Part shown: positions 1 to 5,101 of the stretch, one piece after another
How positions within the stretch are numbered: position 1 is the stretch's first letter
Layout of the letters: the number at the start of each line of letters is the position of its first letter
Source of the DNA: Candidatus Cloacimonas sp.
GTDB taxonomy: Bacteria; Cloacimonadota; Cloacimonadia; Cloacimonadales; Cloacimonadaceae
Assembly (NCBI GenBank): GCA_035403355.1
Contig: DAONFA010000045.1
Coordinates: 1-11,827 of the forward strand
Direction: 5' to 3'
DNA length: 11,827 bases
Program-made: the position numbers and the translations under genes
Notes under the pieces: model-generated
What the model was told of the DNA's origin: nothing
Seen by the model: only the letters and a program-made list of their open reading frames with translations
Database searches by the model: none

Positions 1-955
1 CTTGAGTCCAGCCAGAAATAGCTGTGTTATGAGTATTTCCATTTTCAAAGCCCTCTGTATAAGGAAAAGAACTTATTACCGGGTCTGGTTTTGTAGTAAA
101 ATACCAAACAGGACAATTTGAAGCATTCCCTCCTTTATTATAAGGAATAACCTGCCACCAGTATTGAGTGTTATATGCTAAATCAGGGTCATAAGTTATT
201 GCTGTTCCCAAAGTTATTTGATTTAAAATTGTGGTATAAGGAGTCACTGTTCCTAAAGAGAGTTTATAACCGGAAGGATTTCCTCCCCCATTTGCCCAAT
301 TGAGGGTCTGAGTAAGTTCCACATTGTTTGCTCCATTAGCAGGACTGCTAATTGTTGCCGGATTGGGTGGAGGAGGTGTATAGGTAATAGTAATATTGGG
401 TCTTTGTTTATTACGAGACCCATCGCCACTAGGAGGATTATTATCAGCTTGCCAGTATTCATGCGTGTTATTACTCCCCGCTGTATAGCGTATTCCTGCA
501 CCAGCAGGAGTTCCATTTCCAGTGCCACCATAATTTCGCTCTACCATAACTATTAATCCATTTCCATTAGGAACATCAAAAGAAGTGGTAAAATTAAACA
601 GGTTCCAACCCTCTGCTAAAGTAGAACTATGAGTTGCATCATAAACAAGAGTTGCACCGTTAATCATATTTGCCCAGGTAGTTTTTGATAAAGTTGTTGC
701 TGTAGTCCTCTTCAGATATATCTTAGTCGGGACATTAACTGTTACAGCTGTTGTGGAATACCAGGAAAGAGCAGTTATTCTGATATTCTGAGAAACTAAT
801 TCAGAATCCTTATATAGAGCAGCGCTTCTTTCATAGCCATAACAGGAACCGAGAGGATACCTTTGAGTGCTCTTTTCTGTTCCAATTGTCATATCGTCGG
901 CAAAGACGAAAGATGTAATAAGAATTAGGGTTAAAAGAAGTAATATTTTCTTCAT
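1..955 (-). CDS. Secreted Fn3-like / choice-of-anchor-type surface protein, partial (C-terminus beyond window)
   Basis: This reading frame stays open for 318 codons from the ATG at 955-953 to the left edge with no stop, so the gene is cut by the window. An AAGGAG Shine-Dalgarno at 970-965 lies 9 nt before the ATG. Residues 1-19 are a signal peptide (MKK, a run of Leu/Ile, then VFA before DD). Residues 22-192 form a Gly/Thr/Asn-rich beta domain of a kind seen in FCB-group surface proteins. A proline linker (TPPPPNP) follows. Residues 200-288 resemble a fibronectin type III fold (SSPANGANNV, TLNW, SGYKLSLGT, YWWQVIPYN, WYFTT). From about residue 298, FPYTEGFENG followed by ISGW looks like the start of a choice-of-anchor J/MAM-like domain. 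The protein is probably exported and exposed on the surface. A C-terminal sorting signal, if there is one, lies outside the window. Its ligand is unknown. Confidence 0.85.
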   Translation of the reverse strand, partial: MKKILLLLTLILITSFVFADDMTIGTEKSTQRYPLGSCYGYERSAALYKDSELVSQNIRITALSWYSTTAVTVNVPTKIYLKRTTATTLSKTTWANMINGATLVYDATHSSTLAEGWNLFNFTTSFDVPNGNGLIVMVERNYGGTGNGTPAGAGIRYTAGSNNTHEYWQADNNPPSGDGSRNKQRPNITITYTPPPPNPATISSPANGANNVELTQTLNWANGGGNPSGYKLSLGTVTPYTTILNQITLGTAITYDPDLAYNTQYWWQVIPYNKGGNASNCPVWYFTTKPDPVISSFPYTEGFENGNTHNTAISGWTQ

Positions 956-964
956 CCTTGTTTA

Positions 965-970
965 CTCCTT
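965..970 (-). promoter_or_regulatory. Shine-Dalgarno of the secreted protein gene
   Basis: Read on the minus strand this is AAGGAG, 9 nt before ATG 955. It fixes the start, which in turn places a classic signal peptide at the N-terminus. Confidence 0.7.
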
Positions 971-1020
971 AGTGTGTATTATTTTATTATTCATTTTTAC
1001 GATTTTATGCGGTATTTAGT

Positions 1021-1158
1021 TTAACATTCCTTTACTTTGGACGCAAAGTGTAAATTATCGCATCCAAATAAACCTACGCGGGAATGATAAGCGTTTATAT
1101 TACCTTTCTTATCAGCAGAATATTTTGTTGCTGCATTAAAAACATAACTAACAACCAT
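1021..1158 (-). CDS. Possible small protein of 45 residues, unknown
   Basis: On the minus strand, an ATG at 1158-1156 is preceded 5 nt upstream by GGAG and opens a 45-codon frame ending in TAA at 1021. The product would start MVVSYVFNAATKYSADKKGN and end FASKVKEC. It is polar, has two cysteines near the C-terminus (in FGCDN and KEC), and has no signal peptide or membrane segment. I do not recognise it. It lies about 50 nt upstream of, and collinear with, the secreted protein gene. It could be a genuine small gene, the decayed end of a larger one, or a chance frame in AT-rich DNA. The good ribosome site is the main support. Confidence 0.27.
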   Translation of the reverse strand: MVVSYVFNAATKYSADKKGNINAYHSRVGLFGCDNLHFASKVKEC

Positions 1159-1743
1159 AGTATCTCCATAAAAGAAATATATCCGGTATCTTAACTCCTG
1201 TATTTGTTATACGATTTATGATAAATCATATTAACATCATATAAAGAATTAAAATATTAAATCAAACAACTACGAAACAAATTATCGTATTCATTGATTT
1301 ATAAGTCCTATTTCTAAATGCCTGAATATATGTCAAGCCCTATATAGGTATTTTTTCATGCTATTTTTGCTATGAAAATTACCAAAATTTCTAATATATT
1401 AAGATACAAGAGGTTACGCTTCCGAAAATTGTGGATATTTTTCCACATACCCCCAAAAATATTTTTATTTCACTGAGAAAATGGAGAAAAGAAGCGTAAA
1501 TTGAGAATGGATTTAGCGAGATAGTGAGATGGCGAGATGGCGAAAGAGAGAGATGGCGAGATGGGAATAGAGGGTAAGAACGAAATTTATTTTTTTACAA
1601 AGAGAGAAAGAGGATTTTAAACAAAGAGAAAAAGAGGAAAAGAGAAAAGAGTTCAAATGGAGAATTGAGAATGGAGAATGAACGGTGAAGGGTGAACAGT
1701 TAACAGTGAATAGTGAAAAAAAAAGAAGACAGGATTAAAAGGA

Positions 1744-1786
1744 AAACTTGGATGTTCATATCAGTTATTGAAGCACATTCAAGTTT
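1744..1786. repeat. Imperfect hairpin, 14-nt arms, copy 1
   Basis: The left arm AAACTTGGATGTTC (1744-1757) can pair with GCACATTCAAGTTT (1773-1786) around a 15-nt loop. There is one G-T wobble and one mismatch. A second copy at 3548-3590 has the same arm and loop lengths. It sits inside the repeat mosaic, just before the AAATCCCT-type units in both cases. Confidence 0.65.
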
Positions 1787-1815
1787 ATAAATCCCTAAAA
1801 TCCTTTAATCCTGTT

Positions 1816-1912
1816 TTTTTGTACCGGCGCTCGCTGTAGCGCCGAATAAATAAGGCGGAACAGCGTCCGCCGGTACCAAAAACGGCGGAACGGCGTCCGC
1901 CGGTTACATAAG
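1816..1912 (-). repeat. GC-rich triple-hairpin element, copy 1 (reverse orientation)
   Basis: Three 20-nt hairpins, each with 7-bp arms and a 6-nt loop, occur at 1825-1844, 1853-1872 and 1883-1902, bordered by GTAC (1821-1824 and 1873-1876) or a GTTAC variant (1903-1907). Read on the minus strand the order is A, A, B, as in the copies at 6882-6969 and 11724-11818. The middle hairpin has one arm-end change and loop ACAGCG in place of ACGGCG. The element is far richer in GC than its surroundings and interrupts a repeat unit: CCTGTT is on its left and TCATCCCAGAG on its right. It carries no coding sequence, so it resembles a REP or small non-autonomous mobile repeat. No cognate transposase is present here. 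Confidence 0.8.
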
Positions 1913-2087
1913 TCATCCCAGAGCTATTAAATCCTCCAAATCCTGAAATCCTTAAATCCTCGTTTCAAAAATCCTATCTGTGTAATCTGTGTAATCTGTG
2001 AGAGTATATTTTTTCCACCATCTTCATTTTTCATTGACGAAAAGGGGCTTATTTTTTGGCTTGCCATAGAAAGAAAATTAATAACAC

Positions 2088-2092
2088 AGGAG
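2088..2092 (+). promoter_or_regulatory. Shine-Dalgarno of thiolase
   Basis: AGGAG, 7 nt before the ATG at 2100. It supports this start over internal ATGs. Confidence 0.7.
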
Positions 2093-2099
2093 AAACAAA

Positions 2100-3296
2100 A
2101 TGAGACAGGTAATAGTTATAAGTGCCAAGCGCAGTCCCATCGGTAATTTTGGAGGCGTTTTCAAAGATATTTCGGCGGTTCAATTAGGAGTAACCGTTTT
2201 ACAGGCAATGCTGAAGGAGACGGGTTTAAAGCCGGAACTGATTGATGAGGTTATCATTGGTAATGTTTGCGGAGCAGGTTTAGGGCAGAATGTAGCAAGG
2301 CAGATAGCTATTCACAGTGGCATTCCGGATACCGTTCCTGCCTACACAGTGAATAAGGTTTGCGGTTCAGGAATGAAAGCGGTTTCTTTAGCTGCCTTGA
2401 TGATTGGTTCAGGAGAAGCGGATATTATTGTAGCCGGTGGAACGGAAAATATGAGTCAGATACCTTATGCTTTGAAAGATGCGCGTTGGGGAGCCAGAAT
2501 GGGTAATAAGGAAATGGTGGATTTAATGATTCGGGATGGGCTCAGCGATATTTTCAATGATTATCATATGGGTATTACGGCAGAGAATTTAGCCGAAAAA
2601 TATAATATCAGTAGAGAAGAACAGGATGCTTTTGCAGCCCAAAGTCAGAATAGAACTGAAGAGGCACAAATTACAGGTAAATTTAAAGACGAAATTGTTC
2701 CTTTCAGCATTCCCCAAAGAAAGGGAGAGCCGATAATTGTAGATAAAGACGAAATGCCCCGGGCGGGAGTAACGGTTGCCTCCATTGCCAAGTTGCGTCC
2801 TGCCTTTAAAAATGACGGAACTGTAACTGCAGCCAATTCCAGTGGTATAAATGACAGCGCGGCTTTTCTTATTTTGATGAGTGCAGAAAAAGCGAAAGAA
2901 CTTGGTCTGAAAGCTATGGCAACTTTTGTGAACAGTGCTTCGGCAGGAGTTAATCCATCATTGATGGGTTACGGTCCTGTTCCGGCAATTAAAAAAGTGC
3001 TGCCCAAAGCGGGATGGACTTTGCAGGATATTGAACTGGCAGAACTGAATGAAGCATTTGCAGCGCAGTCCTTAGCTGTGCTGAAAGGATTGGAACTGGA
3101 AGGAATTGGAAAATTGAATCCGGAAATCGTGAATGTGAACGGTGGAGCTATTGCTTTAGGACATCCCATTGGAGCAAGCGGAACAAGAATAATTGTTACA
3201 TTGCTGCACGAAATGAAACGCAGAGAAGCGAAAAAAGGATTGGCTGCTTTGTGTATTGGTGGAGGAATGGGAATTGCTACGCTCTGGGAACGATGA
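2100..3296 (+). CDS. Acetyl-CoA C-acetyltransferase (thiolase)
   Basis: The enzyme joins two acetyl-CoA molecules into acetoacetyl-CoA, or performs the reverse thiolytic cleavage, in the cytoplasm. The 398 residues match the family length. The N-terminal half carries the nucleophilic Cys88 in NKVCGSGMKAV and the GGTENMS motif (114-119). HMGITAENLA (156-165) is the usual thiolase signature. The C-terminal half has NEAFA (317-321), the His355 loop NVNGGAIALGHPIGASGTR (345-363) and the second active-site Cys385 in CIGGGMG. All catalytic parts are therefore present. The gene stands alone between two repeat mosaics, so no neighbouring beta-oxidation or butyrate gene helps choose between biosynthetic and degradative roles. 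The family call is firm and the chain-length preference is unknown. The stop codon TGA runs directly into the downstream GTGAA-type repeat. Confidence 0.95.
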   Translation: MRQVIVISAKRSPIGNFGGVFKDISAVQLGVTVLQAMLKETGLKPELIDEVIIGNVCGAGLGQNVARQIAIHSGIPDTVPAYTVNKVCGSGMKAVSLAALMIGSGEADIIVAGGTENMSQIPYALKDARWGARMGNKEMVDLMIRDGLSDIFNDYHMGITAENLAEKYNISREEQDAFAAQSQNRTEEAQITGKFKDEIVPFSIPQRKGEPIIVDKDEMPRAGVTVASIAKLRPAFKNDGTVTAANSSGINDSAAFLILMSAEKAKELGLKAMATFVNSASAGVNPSLMGYGPVPAIKKVLPKAGWTLQDIELAELNEAFAAQSLAVLKGLELEGIGKLNPEIVNVNGGAIALGHPIGASGTRIIVTLLHEMKRREAKKGLAALCIGGGMGIATLWER

Positions 3297-3502
3297 AAGG
3301 TGAACGGTGAAAAGTGAACAGTGAAGGGATTCAGCGAGATGGTGAGATAGCGAGATGGCGAGATGGAAAGAGAGAGATAGCGAAATGGATGTTTTTACAA
3401 AGAGAGAAAGAGAAAAAGAGAATAAATTGAGAATGGAGAATTGAGAATTGAGGGTGAAAGGTGAAAGGTGAACAGTGAATAGTGAAGAGTGAATAGTGAA
3501 AA

Positions 3503-3540
3503 GGAAAGATGACAGGATGGAAAGGAAAGATGACAGGATG
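3503..3540 (+). repeat. Tandem 21-bp repeat, two units
   Basis: GGAAAGATGACAGGATGG plus AAA, at 3503-3523, is repeated from 3524, where the second unit changes after GGATG. Mosaic I has a related single GACAGGAT at 1728-1735 in the same place, before the hairpin. Confidence 0.6.
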
Positions 3541-3547
3541 AATAGGG

Positions 3548-3590
3548 AAACTTGGATGTTCATATTAGTTATGGAAGAACATTCAAGTTA
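3548..3590. repeat. Hairpin, 14-nt arms, copy 2
   Basis: AAACTTGGATGTTC (3548-3561) pairs with GAACATTCAAGTTA (3577-3590) around a 15-nt loop, with one G-T wobble and a mismatch only at the outermost base. Compared with copy 1 at 1744-1786, the left arm is identical, the right arm differs at two positions, and the loop length is unchanged. Confidence 0.65.
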
Positions 3591-3592
3591 AT

Positions 3593-3721
3593 AAATCCCT
3601 TAAATCCCTATAATCCTGTTCATCCCAGAGCTACTAAATCCCTAAAATCCCTGTAATCCTGTTCATCCCAGACCTATTAAATCCCTTAAATCTCTATAAT
3701 CCTGTTCATCCCAGACCTATT
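3593..3721 (+). repeat. Three tandem 43-bp units
   Basis: Units begin at 3593, 3636 and 3679, exactly 43 nt apart. Each reads AAATCCCT(T/A)AAATC, then CTRTAATCCTGTT, then CATCCCAGASCTAYT. They differ at only a few positions and are directly adjacent with no unique spacer, so this is not a CRISPR array. Single or split units occur in mosaic I, and inverted 44-bp versions follow pyrG at 6744-6843. Confidence 0.8.
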
Positions 3722-3760
3722 ATCTTTTTTATCTGCGGAATCTGCGAAATCTGCGTGCAA

Positions 3761-3820
3761 AACTTTGAACTTTGAACTACGAACTTTGAACTTTGAACTA
3801 CGAACTTTGAACTTTGAACT
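3761..3820 (+). repeat. Heptad microsatellite in 21-bp blocks upstream of the aminotransferase
   Basis: Three 21-bp blocks start at 3761, 3782 and 3803, each made of heptads AACTTTG, AACTTTG, AACTACG. The last block ends in AACTAT. The array ends about 10 nt before the AAGGAG ribosome site, so it probably lies in the 5' leader or the promoter region of the aminotransferase gene. Confidence 0.75.
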
Positions 3821-3830
3821 ATATAACATC

Positions 3831-3836
3831 AAGGAG
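3831..3836 (+). promoter_or_regulatory. Shine-Dalgarno of the aminotransferase
   Basis: AAGGAG, 8 nt before ATG 3845. It is the first non-repetitive sequence after the heptad array and fixes the start. Confidence 0.7.
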
Positions 3837-3844
3837 TATATAAA

Positions 3845-5089
3845 ATGTCAGAAAGGTTGAAATTAGACAGAAGTATGTCTCTTTTTGAAGAGGCAAAGCA
3901 ACTTGTTCCCGGTGGCGTTGCCGGGATAAGAAGACCCTACAATTTTGTTCCGGGTGAGTATCCCATTTTTTTTGAACAAGGCAAAGGTGGCAGAGTTATT
4001 GATGTTGACGGTAACGAATACATTGATTTTCTTTGTGCTTACGGACCTATTATCATTGGTTATCGGGAAGACGAAATTGATGAAGCAGTTATCAATCAGA
4101 TTAAGAACAGGGGTTTTTGTTTTTCTCTCACTCAGGAATGGCAAAACACTTTGGTAAAAAAGCTGAGAGAACTGATACCCTGTTGCGATATGGCTGCTTT
4201 GGTAAAAACAGGTAGTGATGCCACAACAATTGCCATTCGTGTAGCCCGGGGTTGGACAGGTAAAACCAAGATTGCGCGTTGTGGGTATCATGGCTGGCAC
4301 GATTGGTGTGTAGAAGTGAAAGGGGGAATTCCTCCCAAACTCTATGAAGATATTTATGAATTTCATTATAACGATTTGGAATCCCTGGAAGCAATTCTGA
4401 AAGCTAATAAAGATGATATGGCAGGGATAATTATAACCCCCGTAGGTCATCCTAATGGAGCAGAAGTTCAAATGCCGAAACCAGGTTATTTGGAAGCAGT
4501 GCGGGAACTGGCAAATCAATATCATTGTTTGCTGATTTTTGATGAAATCCGCAGCGGGTTCAGATGCAGTTTGGGGGGTGCGCAGAAATTGTTTGGAGTA
4601 ACACCTGATTTATCCACTATCGGAAAGGCAATGGCAAATGGTTATGCTATTGCTGCTCTGGTAGGCAAGGAAGAATATATGCAAGTGATGGCAGATAAAG
4701 TATTTCTTTCCTCAACCTTTTTCCCTAATAGCGATGGAATTGTAGCTGCTATCAAAACAATTGAAATTTTGGAAAGAGACCATATTTTGGATGTAATAGC
4801 CGAAAAAGGAAGAAAGTTTGGAGCGGAAGTTGAGAAGGTAGTGGCAGAATCAGGTGTGCCGGTTAATTTTACAGGGGCACCCTGGATGCCTTATATAACC
4901 TTTAAAAAAGATGAGACAGGGCTTTATAAACAGCTGCGGACAGAATATTACACTCAGTTAATTCGGCGTAATGTTTTTATGCAACCATATCATCATGGTT
5001 ATATTTGTTATCGGCATACGGATGAGGATTTGGCATATACCGTGGAAGCAATTAGAGAATCCCTTGCCGAAGTGAAAAAGATGTTATAA
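3845..5089 (+). CDS. Class III PLP-dependent aminotransferase, glutamate-1-semialdehyde aminomutase-like
   Basis: This 414-residue protein has the class III fold-type I plan. The N-terminal segment contains VPGGVAGIRRP (21-31) and IDVDGNEYIDF (52-62), as in glutamate-1-semialdehyde aminomutases and relatives. The cofactor phosphate-binding region is KTGSDATTIAIRVARGWTG (121-139), followed by YHGWHDW (148-154). LLIFDEIRSGFR (229-240) holds the Asp-Glu pair near the PLP ring nitrogen. STIGKAMANGY (257-267) contains the Schiff-base lysine, Lys261. It differs from typical HemL proteins at two places: GSDAT where GSEA or GTEA is usual, and SSTFFPNSDGIVAA (289-302) where HemL has a GTLSGNP-type loop. 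No other heme gene is nearby. A role in heme is therefore uncertain, and an amino-acid or amino-sugar aminotransferase or mutase is equally possible. It is followed after 12 nt by pyrG, probably in the same transcript. Confidence 0.85.
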   Translation: MSERLKLDRSMSLFEEAKQLVPGGVAGIRRPYNFVPGEYPIFFEQGKGGRVIDVDGNEYIDFLCAYGPIIIGYREDEIDEAVINQIKNRGFCFSLTQEWQNTLVKKLRELIPCCDMAALVKTGSDATTIAIRVARGWTGKTKIARCGYHGWHDWCVEVKGGIPPKLYEDIYEFHYNDLESLEAILKANKDDMAGIIITPVGHPNGAEVQMPKPGYLEAVRELANQYHCLLIFDEIRSGFRCSLGGAQKLFGVTPDLSTIGKAMANGYAIAALVGKEEYMQVMADKVFLSSTFFPNSDGIVAAIKTIEILERDHILDVIAEKGRKFGAEVEKVVAESGVPVNFTGAPWMPYITFKKDETGLYKQLRTEYYTQLIRRNVFMQPYHHGYICYRHTDEDLAYTVEAIRESLAEVKKML

Positions 5090-5101
5090 GAGATAACCTG
5101 A

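Larger units (their letters stand above)
1507..2003 (+). repeat. Repeat mosaic I (ordered short-period repeat modules)
   Basis: Modules in order: GAGATGGC-type octamers (about 1516-1564); ACAAAGAGAGAAAGAG purine tracts (1598-1650); GAGAATTGAGAATG and GTGAACAGT-type units (1660-1716); a hairpin with 14-nt arms (1744-1786); AAATCCCT/AATCCTG units (1788-1815, continuing 1912-1965) split by the GC-rich element; and decamers of the TCTGTGTAAT type (about 1974-2001). The block stops about 85 nt before the thiolase ribosome site. The same modules recur in the same order downstream of the thiolase (3297-3822). All have periods of 7-11 nt or small multiples and contain no plausible coding sequence. 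Confidence 0.8.
956..2099. other. Long intergenic region between the divergent secreted-protein and thiolase genes
   Basis: The two flanking genes point away from each other, so promoters for both should lie here, but I cannot place a convincing -35/-10 pair for either. The part from 971 to about 1500 is AT-rich, with the possible small ORF, a short palindrome (GATTTAT-G-ATAAATC, 1213-1227) and A/T-tract hairpins (TTTTCAT...ATGAAAA near 1354-1379; AAAAATATTTTT near 1455-1466). From about 1507 to 2003 it consists of short-period repeats plus the GC-rich hairpin element, annotated separately. A TTGACG at 2034-2039 might be a -35 box for the thiolase, but no good -10 follows at a normal distance. 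Confidence 0.7.
3297..3822 (+). repeat. Repeat mosaic II (same module order as mosaic I)
   Basis: This fills nearly the whole 548-nt space between thiolase and aminotransferase. Modules in order: GTGAACGGTGAAAAGTGAAC units from the stop codon; GAGATGGC-type octamers (3333-3388); ACAAAGAGAGAAAGAG purine tract (3396-3422); GAGAATTGAG and GTGAACAGTGAATAGTG units (3428-3500); a 21-bp unit repeated twice (3503-3540); the hairpin (3548-3590); three 43-bp units (3593-3721); ATCTGCGNAA decamers (3730-3757); and AACTTTG heptads (3761-3820). It ends 10 nt before the aminotransferase ribosome site. There is no believable ORF; the minus-strand frame here is a Ser/Phe/Leu-rich translation of repeats. Confidence 0.8.

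Noticed and set aside
253..531. 92-residue minus-strand open frame
   Set aside because: It is an out-of-frame shadow of the secreted protein gene that covers the whole 1-955 stretch in another frame.
1213..1227. Palindrome GATTTAT-G-ATAAATC as an operator
   Set aside because: It is a single copy in very AT-rich DNA and not placed next to a recognisable promoter; chance is a sufficient explanation.
3156..3563. 135-residue minus-strand open frame
   Set aside because: It is a Ser/Phe/Leu-rich translation of the short-period repeat mosaic that then overlaps the thiolase C-terminus antisense. The open frame results from repeat composition.
3593..3721. Regularly repeated 43-bp units as a CRISPR array
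   Set aside because: The units are directly adjacent with no unique spacers and there are no cas genes in the window.
3863..4525. 220-residue minus-strand open frame opposite the aminotransferase
   Set aside because: It lies wholly antisense to a gene with clear family motifs, has no ribosome site, and its translation is rich in Cys/His/Asn without any domain; it mirrors the codon pattern of the real gene.
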